A program made the position numbers and the translations under genes. The notes beneath the pieces were generated by a model. That model saw only the letters and a list, made by a program, of their open reading frames with translations. It was not told the DNA's origin and did not search any database. A stretch of 64,000 nt of DNA, taken from positions 1 to 64,000 of the forward strand of contig CBFCZV010000007.1 in the NCBI GenBank assembly GCA_965602855.1, written 5' to 3'. Below are positions 24,986 through 32,615 of this stretch, in pieces (positions within the stretch are counted from its first letter, which is position 1; every line of letters begins with the position of its first letter). Source of the stretch: LH-M37 sp965602855. Lineage in GTDB: Bacteria > Pseudomonadota > Gammaproteobacteria > SZUA-229.

Positions 24986-27496
24986 ATGGCATCAAAAAGA
25001 CACATCACATTAAAAGATTTTTCCTCCGCAGAAATCTTTGGTCCAAAAGGCTTAGCTCGCAGCCCAAGTGTTCCCCGCAAAGATCGAGCTGTACATGGCA
25101 ATTACCTAACGACGCAATATAATGCCATAGTTCAGGCATACCAAGAGAAACGCGTACAAGTTGTCCAGCCCATCACTGAAGATCTAGGTATCTATGTAGA
25201 GATTGTCAGTTTCCCAGAAATCAAACTCCCTCTCGATAGTCTTGATACACGCGACTTCAATCTTTATTCATGCAAAGCGACAGATGATGAACGCGAAGTA
25301 GCTATAGTATTCATACCCGAAGCACGCCGCCGATCATTTCAATACAAAATAGAACAGTACCTAGATCCCAAAAATGACTCCATAAAAGGGCTTCCTAGGA
25401 ATCATCGGTTAATAGCGAGTATTGCCGATATTAGATTGGCAAACCTTCGCTCATTCTGGACCGATGACCATGACAAGTTCCCTGAAGACAATCAACAAGT
25501 AATTTGGTGGGAGCTTTGGCTTAAGAGACGAGGAAATGAGGAAACTCTTGATATCGCTCAGTCGCTAGCGAATCGAATCGATGCGAAACTGGGAAACACC
25601 TCTCAATATTTTTTCGATAGCGCCGTGATATTAATTCAGGCCTCTGCTAGTCAGCTGGAGCAAGCGCTTGAATTAATCTCCAACCTTGAAGAATTGCGTT
25701 GCGCCAAAGAAACACCTGATACGTTTATTCATTCATCACCTATGGAGCAGCAGCAATGGGCTGAAGATCTAGCCGGTAGGACGAAATTGCAAGAAGGAAT
25801 TTCTACATCCATTTGTATTCTCGATGCAGGCGTGAATTATCACCACCCTATTTTGTCACTAGGCAGTCATCAGGCAAACGCTGAAAGTTGGGACCCTAAT
25901 TGGCCTCATTATGACACTTACAATCCTCCAGCCCCATTTAATGATCATGGATCGAGGCAAGCTGGTTTAGCATTATTTGGTGATGTTCAATATGCCGTTT
26001 TAAGCGCAGAGCCCGTATCAATTAATCACTGTATAGAGTCTGCCCGCATACTTCCACCCAGAGGCAATAATGACCCAGAATTATATGGTGCTATTACGGT
26101 TGGCACGGCAGCTAAGCTTGAAGCTGAACGACCTGATTGGCATCGAGTTTATTCTTTAGCAATCACTTCACCCGCTGAAGCTGTGGGTGGGCAGCCATCA
26201 TCTTGGTCATCAGAAATCGATCTGTCAGCATCTGGTTTCATGGATGGCCTGCAACGCTTATATGTCATCTCGGCAGGCAATAACCGTGAACTGTCAGCAC
26301 AACCGGAGTATTGGGATCAAATTCATCTGGCTCAGATTGAGGATCCGGCACAATCTTGGAATGCTCTGACAGTTGGTGCCTATACAGAATTCACTACGAA
26401 CGATAATCCTGATTTTAACGGCTGGTCTCCAATTGCAGAAGCCGGCGATGCGGCTCCCGCAACTCGTTCTTCAGTAAATTGGGGCTGGAGAAAACAGGCT
26501 CCATTCAAGCCGGACATAGTTGCAGAAGGCGGAAATCGTCTTATCTCTCCAGATCAGACAGAGATTACCAATGCTGATACAGTTTCTTTATTGACCACTT
26601 CAGGAAGAGCGACGGGACAACTTTTTGAGACAACAATGGACACTAGTGCCGCTACTGCCATTGCCTCCCATCAAGCTGCTATATTGATGGCGGAATATCC
26701 TGAGTATTGGCCCGAGACGATACGAGGCCTAATGGTTCATTCTGCCGATTGGACGCCCCGCATGCTTGAGCGCTTTGGGCTTCTCCATGCTCAACATAGC
26801 CCCAAGGTGGCCAAGGAAGTCATGTTACGGACGGTAGGATATGGAGTCACTAATATTGATAGGGCTCGCTACAGCGCAGAACACGCTTTAACACTTATTG
26901 CACAGGATAAGATCCAGCCCTTCACCAAAAATGCCGATGCAAAAACATCTGATGATCCAAAGATGAATGAAATGCAGCTTTATCAACTGCCTTGGCCTGT
27001 AGAGGCATTGCAGCAGCTACCACCAGAATTGGAAGTTAAATTGCGGATAACTCTTTCTTACTACATAGAACCAAATCCAGGTCGACGTGGATACCGGCAA
27101 CGTTACAGCTATCAATCCCACGGACTTCGCTTTGAGGTAATACGCCCCGGTCAGCCTATGGATAATTTTCGTAGTTTCGTAAATGGACTAGCCGACAGCA
27201 AGGATTATGAAGGACCTGAAGGCGACGGTGATGGCTGGCTTCTCGGTCCACAACTAAGAACACGCGGCTCACTACATTCAGATATCTGGACGGGCTCTGC
27301 TGCAGATTTGGCCGATATGCACACCATCGCTGTTTTCCCGGTAGGTGGATGGTGGAAATACCGCAGAGCACAGGAGCGTTGGCAGAACTCTGTACGTTAT
27401 AGCCTATTGGTTAGTATTGAAGTACCTGATGAAGAGGTTAATATCTATTCAGAAATTCAAACACAGATTGAGGCAACGGTAGTTATCGAAGTGTAG
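24986..27496 (+). CDS. Subtilisin-like (S8) serine protease partner of AAA+ ATPase
   Basis: An 836-residue protein without signal peptide, so probably cytoplasmic, unlike secreted subtilases. Residues 1-265 are an unrecognised N-terminal region. The S8 catalytic triad is Asp280 (CILDAGVNYHHP), His321 (NDHGSRQAGLALFG) and Ser554 (MDTSAATAIASHQAA), with the oxyanion Asn432 in ISAGNN. The usual GTS at the serine is DTS, and the His motif is HGSRQAG in place of HGTHVAG, both divergent. About 250 residues follow the protease domain, with beta-rich sequence resembling a C-terminal jelly roll. The upstream AAA+ gene is 21 bp away. The pair likely acts in regulated intracellular proteolysis, possibly in defence. 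Confidence 0.88.
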   Translation: MASKRHITLKDFSSAEIFGPKGLARSPSVPRKDRAVHGNYLTTQYNAIVQAYQEKRVQVVQPITEDLGIYVEIVSFPEIKLPLDSLDTRDFNLYSCKATDDEREVAIVFIPEARRRSFQYKIEQYLDPKNDSIKGLPRNHRLIASIADIRLANLRSFWTDDHDKFPEDNQQVIWWELWLKRRGNEETLDIAQSLANRIDAKLGNTSQYFFDSAVILIQASASQLEQALELISNLEELRCAKETPDTFIHSSPMEQQQWAEDLAGRTKLQEGISTSICILDAGVNYHHPILSLGSHQANAESWDPNWPHYDTYNPPAPFNDHGSRQAGLALFGDVQYAVLSAEPVSINHCIESARILPPRGNNDPELYGAITVGTAAKLEAERPDWHRVYSLAITSPAEAVGGQPSSWSSEIDLSASGFMDGLQRLYVISAGNNRELSAQPEYWDQIHLAQIEDPAQSWNALTVGAYTEFTTNDNPDFNGWSPIAEAGDAAPATRSSVNWGWRKQAPFKPDIVAEGGNRLISPDQTEITNADTVSLLTTSGRATGQLFETTMDTSAATAIASHQAAILMAEYPEYWPETIRGLMVHSADWTPRMLERFGLLHAQHSPKVAKEVMLRTVGYGVTNIDRARYSAEHALTLIAQDKIQPFTKNADAKTSDDPKMNEMQLYQLPWPVEALQQLPPELEVKLRITLSYYIEPNPGRRGYRQRYSYQSHGLRFEVIRPGQPMDNFRSFVNGLADSKDYEGPEGDGDGWLLGPQLRTRGSLHSDIWTGSAADLADMHTIAVFPVGGWWKYRRAQERWQNSVRYSLLVSIEVPDEEVNIYSEIQTQIEATVVIEV

Positions 27497-27641
27497 ATTG
27501 ATGCTGAAGCTACTGAGATATTTGGACTCAGAGTAACAACTATCTACAGTCATAGTTTTTACTCTGGACTTCGCCCCAATTAGTTCGCTTCGTGAAACCC
27601 TCACAACTCAACCACCAGACTAAAAAAGGACAAACAAAAAC

Positions 27642-28046
27642 ATGTACAACGGCAACTGCCTCTGCGGCAAAGTTCGCTTTGAAATAACTAGCGAAATACA
27701 AAGCATCATATGCTGTCATTGTTCACAATGTAGAAAAGCTCAGGGTAGTGCATTTGCAACTAATGGTAATGTAGATATAGCAGGGTTTAAATTCATTTCA
27801 GGTGAAAATGAATTAACAGCTTATGAATCATCTCCAGGCCAAACAAAATATTTTTGCAAGAATTGCGGTTCACCAATCATTAGTAAAAAAGAATCAAACC
27901 CAGACAAAGTACGTATTCGTCTTGGTGTAATTGAATCAGATATTGTTGAGCGGCCAATAGCTCATATTTTTGTAACGTCAAAAGCGAACTGGGAAGATAT
28001 TGAGGGTGATTTACCACAATATGAAAGCTATGAGCCAGGTAGATAA
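27642..28046 (+). CDS. GFA/CENP-V family zinc protein
   Basis: A 134-residue protein with the complete cysteine pattern of the GFA (glutathione-dependent formaldehyde-activating) fold: NCLCGKVRFE near the start, CCHCSQCRKAQGS at about 25-37, and FCKNCGSPI at about 71-79. The fold binds zinc. The family includes many proteins not involved in formaldehyde metabolism, and no formaldehyde genes are nearby, so the substrate is undetermined. AAAGGACAA lies upstream of the ATG. Confidence 0.87.
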   Translation: MYNGNCLCGKVRFEITSEIQSIICCHCSQCRKAQGSAFATNGNVDIAGFKFISGENELTAYESSPGQTKYFCKNCGSPIISKKESNPDKVRIRLGVIESDIVERPIAHIFVTSKANWEDIEGDLPQYESYEPGR

Positions 28047-28065
28047 ATGCACACTCTTTCTTCTG

Positions 28066-28100
28066 TTTCTGGTTCCCTCGCAGAGCGTGGGAACCAGAAA
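28066..28100. repeat. Perfect 12-bp inverted repeat (GTTCCC type)
   Basis: TTTCTGGTTCCC (28066-28077) and GGGAACCAGAAA (28089-28100) are exact reverse complements around an 11-base loop containing CAGAGCG. It sits between the convergent GFA gene and a small membrane protein gene, where it could stop transcription both ways. A decayed relative, CATGCAGAGCGTGGAAACG, occurs at about 28597-28615. The GTTCCC/CAGAGCGTGGG theme recurs in other gammaproteobacterial genomes. Confidence 0.75.
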
Positions 28101-28111
28101 CCCCAATTCCC

Positions 28112-28387
28112 TCAGTGCCTGTGTGAAAGATGATGAGGCAGCTGGTGCTGGATCGATGCCATCAGTTTTTGGTAACCAATATTCCCAAGTTCAAGCAGGA
28201 AGGAAATAGATGCAACAATTGCTGTCAGTAGTACAATAAAACCGCTAAACAGCGTTACAAACCAGAAAGCCCATGCGCCAGTTTCAATACCAATTGTTAG
28301 CATGATAATTAGCATAGAAGCAGAGACAAGGTTGATAGCCAGTGTTGTGGCAAATATTGGTGCCAGAATTTTATAGATTGATTTCAT
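28112..28387 (-). CDS. Small membrane protein, two helices
   Basis: A 91-residue protein beginning MKSIYKILAPIFA with two transmembrane segments (about 7-35 and 43-68) and a polar histidine-rich tail (QHQLPHHLSHRH). Family not recognised. The ATG at 28387 has an excellent GGAGG seven bases upstream, which is the strongest argument that this is a real gene. It is convergent with the GFA gene, with a hairpin repeat between them. Confidence 0.6.
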   Translation of the reverse strand: MKSIYKILAPIFATTLAINLVSASMLIIMLTIGIETGAWAFWFVTLFSGFIVLLTAIVASISFLLELGNIGYQKLMASIQHQLPHHLSHRH

Positions 28388-28532
28388 GGTAATTCCTCCA
28401 GTGGTATGAGCCACCCTTATCAATTGAGTGAAAAACTAGTGTTTTCCCTCTATGGCTCAAATTATATAGCGGCAGCCTGAATTCACGCTGAAAAGTGCAG
28501 AATGTCGTTTTCTCTATAATAAAAATCCAGCC

Positions 28533-28576
28533 AGGGTGGGCAAGTTTTATGACCACGCGTATACTCGGTGTGGTGC
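28533..28576. repeat. Dispersed repeat R1, copy A
   Basis: AGGGTGGGCAAGTTTTATG followed by ACCACGCGTATACTCGGTG and TGGTGC. It is nearly identical to copy B at 29760, with which it flanks the acyltransferase gene. Its stem GGGCA/TGACC is broken by one mismatch. It lies just upstream of the acyltransferase start. Confidence 0.8.
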
Positions 28577-28639
28577 TGGACGCTTTTCTGCTCCCCATGC
28601 AGAGCGTGGAAACGAAAAAAATTACCAAGAATATTTACA

Positions 28640-29686
28640 ATGAAAATAAATAGAACAACAAACAATTTTGATTTTCTAAGATTATTATTCGCGCTTACTG
28701 TTGCAATTGTTCATGCGGCAACGTTATCAGGTGTTAGTGTTATATCGAATGTTAGTCAATATCTTAGTTCTGAAGTCGCTGTTGATTCATTTTTTGTAAT
28801 TAGCGGCTTTTTAATATTTATGAGTTTTGAGTCATCTCAATCTATAACAAATTACATAAGCAAAAGGATTCGAAGAATATTCCCTGGCTACATTACTGTC
28901 ATACTTTTATGCTCAGTGTTGTTGTTTTCAATATCATCAAACACGTTTTATGAATATTTTAATATCGAATTTATAAAGTACATTTTATTTAATATATTAA
29001 CTTTAAATTTTCTACATCCAGGCTTACCTGGTGTTTTCGAAAATAATTATATGCCCGCCATTAATGGTGCTCTTTGGACAATAAAGATTGAAGTGATGTT
29101 TTATATAATTGTTCCATTCATATCGATTATTATTTCTAAATATAAGTCACATAGACTACTGATATTGATTAGCATGTATATAGCATCAGTGCTTTATAGT
29201 TTGATTATGCTTTGGTTTTATTCTAGTGAACAAATGGAAATATTTATTAAGCTTGAAAAGCAAATACCAGGACAGCTAGCATTTTTTATATCGGGTGGAA
29301 TTATTTATTATTTTTATGACTGTTTTTACAAAAAATCATCATTGTTAGTAATTATTGCAATTTCTGTAATGATAATTCATAAAAACATCATTGATTTATA
29401 TGTTTTATATCCTGCTTCTTTGGCTGTTATAGTCATATATTTTGCAAATATTTTCAAATATATTGGGAACTGGGGAAGATTTGGCGATTTATCTTTTGGT
29501 GTATATATTTGGCATTTTCCAATTATTCAAGTATTTGTATTTTATAATTTATTGTCTAATCCGATAATAGGAGCATTTATACTTTTTTTAACAATTTTAA
29601 CTGCCGCTTATTTTTCCTGGCATCTAGTTGAAAAACGTTATCTATATAAGTCTTCGCACTACATTGCTTCTGAGAAAGCATCTTAA
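28640..29686 (+). CDS. Acyltransferase 3 family membrane protein
   Basis: A 348-residue membrane protein with about ten helices. The N-terminus (NFDFLRLLFALTVAIVHAATL, His near residue 26) and VDSFFVISGFLIFMSF are hallmarks of the OafA/YrhL acyltransferase 3 family, which O-acetylates surface polysaccharides. IWHFPIIQVFVFY at the end is also characteristic. The gene is clearly more AT-rich than its neighbours, with heavy use of ATA, TTA and AAT codons, and no polysaccharide genes are nearby. Both points suggest acquisition by transfer. It lies between two copies of the R1 repeat. Confidence 0.87.
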   Translation: MKINRTTNNFDFLRLLFALTVAIVHAATLSGVSVISNVSQYLSSEVAVDSFFVISGFLIFMSFESSQSITNYISKRIRRIFPGYITVILLCSVLLFSISSNTFYEYFNIEFIKYILFNILTLNFLHPGLPGVFENNYMPAINGALWTIKIEVMFYIIVPFISIIISKYKSHRLLILISMYIASVLYSLIMLWFYSSEQMEIFIKLEKQIPGQLAFFISGGIIYYFYDCFYKKSSLLVIIAISVMIIHKNIIDLYVLYPASLAVIVIYFANIFKYIGNWGRFGDLSFGVYIWHFPIIQVFVFYNLLSNPIIGAFILFLTILTAAYFSWHLVEKRYLYKSSHYIASEKAS

Positions 29687-29759
29687 CAATTAGCTCAACA
29701 TCGAGCATTATATATGTTGCTTCGTTTTACTTCGCGGTGTATATGATGGCAAGCCATGT

Positions 29760-29803
29760 AGGGTGGGCAAGTTTTATGCCCGCGTGTATACTCGGTGCGG
29801 TGC
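29760..29803. repeat. Dispersed repeat R1, copy B
   Basis: AGGGTGGGCAAGTTTTATG, then CCCGCGTGTATACTCGGTG and CGGTGC. The perfect stem GGGCA (29765-29769) / TGCCC (29777-29781) has a seven-base loop. It differs from copy A at only a few positions. It lies between the acyltransferase and DJ-1/PfpI genes. Confidence 0.8.
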
Positions 29804-29910
29804 CGTACACATATGAGCGTGGATAAGGCGTAGATGATGAGATTGCCATCTTTGAGAAACCTCAGCAGCTTATGACAATCAACTAAACAATTCGACACAA
29901 GGTGAGCTCA

Positions 29911-30597
29911 ATGAATATTCTTATGGTACTGACTTCTCACGACAAACTCGGCGACACTGGTCTAAAAACGGGCTTCTGGCTAGAAGAGTTTGCTTCTCCT
30001 TATTATGTCTTCAAAGATGCCAATGCCAATATTACGTTAGCATCACCAAAAGGTGGGCAACCACCACTTGATCCAAAGAGTGATGAGCCTGACTTTCATA
30101 CCGCGGCAACGGAACGCTTCAAAAATGATGCTGAAGCCAATGTCATATTAAGTAATACCGTAAAACTGAGCGATATCAATGCCGATGATTACGATGCCAT
30201 GTTTTACCCCGGAGGACATGGCCCGCTCTGGGATTTAAGCGAAGATAAAAACTCAATCAAACTGATTGAAAGCATGTACACATCCGGCAAACCCGTCGCC
30301 GCCGTTTGCCACGCACCCGCAGTATTTAACAACACCAAAAATCCAGACGGCACAGCCCTGATCAAAAACAAATCCGTCACCGGCTTTAGTAACAGCGAAG
30401 AAGCCGCCGTGCAACTCACCGAAATCGTCCCCTTTCTGCTCGAAGATGAATTGCAGAGAAAAGGCGCAAACTATTCAAAAGCGGATGATTGGCATCCTTA
30501 TGCTATAACCGATGGTAATTTGATTACCGGTCAGAATCCGCAATCTTCAGAGTTGGTGGCTGAGGGGGTTTTGAAAAGCTTAAATAAAACAGATTAA
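29911..30597 (+). CDS. DJ-1/PfpI family protein (Hsp31-like)
   Basis: A 228-residue class I glutamine-amidotransferase-like protein. The nucleophile elbow is AAVCHAPAVF, with Cys133 followed by His134, and YPGGHGPLWDL holds the conserved Gly-Gly-His. TGFWLEEFASPYY near residue 20 has the acidic residue that sharpens the cysteine. The match is to the Hsp31-type branch reported as chaperone, deglycase or glyoxalase III. An ATG at 29911 with AAGGTGA upstream is preferred to the GTG three codons earlier. Confidence 0.9.
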   Translation: MNILMVLTSHDKLGDTGLKTGFWLEEFASPYYVFKDANANITLASPKGGQPPLDPKSDEPDFHTAATERFKNDAEANVILSNTVKLSDINADDYDAMFYPGGHGPLWDLSEDKNSIKLIESMYTSGKPVAAVCHAPAVFNNTKNPDGTALIKNKSVTGFSNSEEAAVQLTEIVPFLLEDELQRKGANYSKADDWHPYAITDGNLITGQNPQSSELVAEGVLKSLNKTD

Positions 30598-30619
30598 GGG
30601 TTCAGCGCGGTAAGCACGG

Positions 30620-30692
30620 TAGCCTGGGGCAAATCATGAATCCCAACAAATTCTGACACGTAAAGCGTTGAGGTTCGCGCCTCACCCCAACC
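30620..30692. repeat. Degenerate intergenic repeat
   Basis: A stretch with CCTGGGGCA, TGAATCCCAACA, GTTGAGGTTCGCGCCTCA and CCCCAACC resembles, on the minus strand, the GGTTGGGTTGAGGAACGAAACCCAACA type of repeat common in some gammaproteobacterial genomes. TGAGG/CCTCA can pair. It is decayed and non-coding. The rest of the 270-bp gap up to the cold-shock gene is AT-rich leader. Confidence 0.35.
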
Positions 30693-30867
30693 ATGGCACT
30701 AAAACACAAATTTATAAGTCGATAAAACAAGATATAAACATTACAAACAATGAAGCTAAAAAACATGGAAATACGTTAAACTGGATAGGCGGAAATACGC
30801 GCCTTCAAGTTAGATCAGATGTTATATGAAGAAAATGAAATTTTAACCAAGATAGGAAAATAGTAAA

Positions 30868-31074
30868 ATGAGTACAGGAACAGTAAAGTGGTTCGATTCA
30901 AGCAAAGGTTTTGGCTTTATCACTCCAGATGATGGCGGTAAAGACCTGTTCGTACACCATTCTGAAATCCAGAGCGGTGGCGACTTCGCATCCCTAAATG
31001 ATGGGCAGAAAGTAGAATATGAGGTTGGGCAAGGCCAGAAAGGGCCGTGTGCGAACAAGGTTTCAGCGATCTGA
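30868..31074 (+). CDS. Cold-shock domain protein (CspA family)
   Basis: A 68-residue single cold-shock domain. RNP1 is KGFGFI (about 13-18) and RNP2 is DLFVHHS (about 26-32), both needed to bind single-stranded RNA or DNA. GTVKWFDSSKGFGFI at the start is canonical. It probably acts as an RNA chaperone. The AT-rich 5-prime region of more than 150 bases before it is consistent with the long leaders of cold-shock mRNAs, though no promoter was pinned down. A 12-bp hairpin follows 54 bases after the stop codon. Confidence 0.93.
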   Translation: MSTGTVKWFDSSKGFGFITPDDGGKDLFVHHSEIQSGGDFASLNDGQKVEYEVGQGQKGPCANKVSAI

Positions 31075-31127
31075 TTGTAATACTCAATTTGATGAGTTTA
31101 AGCAGAAACGTATAACAACTGCTTCAC

Positions 31128-31158
31128 ACCGACAGGCGCATAAAACGCGCCTGTCGGT
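31128..31158 (+). terminator. Strong hairpin downstream of the cold-shock gene
   Basis: ACCGACAGGCGC (31128-31139) and GCGCCTGTCGGT (31147-31158) are exact complements around a seven-base loop. There is no T tract, so it is a poor intrinsic terminator. It may protect the 3-prime end of the mRNA, or act as a Rho-independent stop only weakly. Confidence 0.6.
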
Positions 31159-31168
31159 TAAGCCAGGT

Positions 31169-31202
31169 AGGGTGAGCAAGCCTTTATGCTCGCGCGTATA
31201 CC
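31169..31202. repeat. Dispersed repeat R1, diverged copy C
   Basis: AGGGTGAGCAAGCCTTTATG then CTCGCGCGTATAC aligns with copies A and B. Its stem is GAGCA (31174-31178) / TGCTC (31187-31191). Compared with copy B, both sides of the second base pair have changed (G-C to A-T), so pairing is kept. Confidence 0.65.
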
Positions 31203-31223
31203 CCCGATTTAATTAATAACCAT

Positions 31224-31250
31224 GTGGGCACAAAACCGTGCCCGCCCTGC
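31224..31250. repeat. Short hairpin repeat related to R1
   Basis: GGGCAC (31226-31231) and GTGCCC (31238-31243) pair around a six-base loop and are followed by GCCCTGC. It lies 25 bases after copy C and upstream of the methyltransferase gene. It shares the GGGCA/TGCCC stem with R1 but not its flanks. Confidence 0.5.
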
Positions 31251-31290
31251 GTCACTACGCAATCAATCCCCCACCCCCAAATCAAAACCA

Positions 31291-31968
31291 ATGATCAAAA
31301 GAACCCTATTAGGCACAGCTAATATCCCCAATAATGGTGGTGAGCTAAGGCTATCTCAGCACGAGAATGATTTTTCTATTCATCTAAAGGGTGTGCGTGG
31401 CGAACTAATGAGCAGTCGAATGCGCTGTTCAGAGCTTGCCCTGGCTGAGTTAGGTTGTGCACATGTTCAGGGGAAGGATAATACTAAGGTATTAGTCGGA
31501 GGCCTGGGCATGGGCTTCACTCTGGCCGCAGCACTCAAAGCTATATCAATAAATTCTCAGGTGGTTGTTGCTGAACTGGTACCTGAAGTTATTGAATGGA
31601 ATAAAGGCCCGTTGGGCGAATGTGCAGGCAGACCGCTTAATGATAATAGGGTGCAGGTACACCTAGGTGATGTGGCTGAACTTTTCAAAACAAAGCAGGC
31701 AACTTATGATGCTGTCTTATTAGATGTAGATAACGGCCCTGAGGGCTTTACACAAGCCGACAATAACAATCTATATTCAACCGAAAGTTTACTGGCTATA
31801 CGGGAGACACTTCGTTCTGGCGGCGTTTTAGCTGTATGGTCAGCCTGGTATGATCCAAAATTTACCCATCAACTGAAAAAAGCGCGCTTTAAGGTTGATA
31901 CTAAAACCGTCAGGGCACATAAAGGTAAAGGTAGCCGTCATACTATTTATTTGGCCAGGAAAATATAG
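31291..31968 (+). CDS. Spermidine synthase-like methyltransferase
   Basis: A 225-residue Rossmann-fold protein. The glycine-rich motif VLVGGLGMGFTLAAAL (near 69-84), the acidic VVAELVPEV after the second strand, LGDVAELF and YDAVLLDVDNGPEG match the SpeE-like fold. It lacks the N-terminal tetramerisation domain of true spermidine synthases, and the polyamine-binding residues cannot be confirmed. It may therefore be a methyltransferase of unknown substrate. The upstream extension in the same frame is not conserved-looking; ATG 31291 is taken as start. Confidence 0.78.
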   Translation: MIKRTLLGTANIPNNGGELRLSQHENDFSIHLKGVRGELMSSRMRCSELALAELGCAHVQGKDNTKVLVGGLGMGFTLAAALKAISINSQVVVAELVPEVIEWNKGPLGECAGRPLNDNRVQVHLGDVAELFKTKQATYDAVLLDVDNGPEGFTQADNNNLYSTESLLAIRETLRSGGVLAVWSAWYDPKFTHQLKKARFKVDTKTVRAHKGKGSRHTIYLARKI

Positions 31969-32003
31969 GCAGTGAGTGCTACCAGTTCCAATAATTAAAT
32001 ACC

Positions 32004-32615
32004 ATGAACATAAAAAAACACCAACACAAATTACGCGCCTGCCGAAAATGCCCAGATATGATTCCACCAGTAATCACTGGCATACCAGTCAATTCAAAAA
32101 TAATTCTAGTTGGGCAGGCTCCGGGTGATCGCGAAGGGGAACTTGGCAGGCCATTTGGCTGGACAGCTGGCAAAACTTTATTCAAATGGTTTTCTTCAAT
32201 TGGTGTCGATGAAGAAACGTTTCGCCAGCAAGTTTATATCGCCGCCGTGTGTCGCTGCTTCCCCGGTAAAAAACTCAAAGGCGGTGATCGGGTTCCTAGT
32301 AAGGAAGAAATAGCACAATGCCGCCCCTGGTTAGATGCAGAGTTTGATTTAATGAAACCTGAATTAATCATTCCTGTCGGCAAGCTAGCAATCTCACAAT
32401 TTATCGAAGTTGATAAACTGGTTGATGTGATTGGTCAGTCGTTCAAAAAAGAAATAAATGGAAGATCTATTGAGGTTATTCCTTTGCCGCATCCCTCCGG
32501 CGCCTCAACCTGGCATCAAAGACCACCGGGAAAAGATTTATTAGAGCAGGCTTTGAAATTAATTCAGCAACACGCCGAGTGGCAGGCACTACTGAAAAAA
32601 ACTTACTCAGGATAG
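32004..32615 (+). CDS. Uracil-DNA glycosylase, Fe-S type
   Basis: A 203-residue protein. CRKC (Cys13, Cys16), plus later Cys residues in VCRCFPGKK and QCRPWL, suit the [4Fe-4S] cluster of family 4/5 uracil-DNA glycosylases. The catalytic motif is GQAPGDREGELGRPF, and HPSGAS at about residue 165 is the DNA-intercalation loop. It removes uracil from DNA to start base-excision repair. It starts 35 bp after the methyltransferase gene and its end overlaps the end of the convergent msrA by 13 bp. Confidence 0.86.
   Translation: MNIKKHQHKLRACRKCPDMIPPVITGIPVNSKIILVGQAPGDREGELGRPFGWTAGKTLFKWFSSIGVDEETFRQQVYIAAVCRCFPGKKLKGGDRVPSKEEIAQCRPWLDAEFDLMKPELIIPVGKLAISQFIEVDKLVDVIGQSFKKEINGRSIEVIPLPHPSGASTWHQRPPGKDLLEQALKLIQQHAEWQALLKKTYSG

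Noticed and set aside
27642..28046. Formaldehyde detoxification locus based on the GFA-type protein.
   Set aside because: No formaldehyde dehydrogenase or glutathione partner genes are adjacent, and the family is functionally diverse.
30780..31165. Integron-like cassette around the cold-shock gene (GTTAGAT before it, hairpin ending GTTAAGC after it).
   Set aside because: Both GTTRRRY-type ends exist, but the paired R-double-prime boxes (RYYYAAC) that should complement them are missing, and no integrase is in the window.
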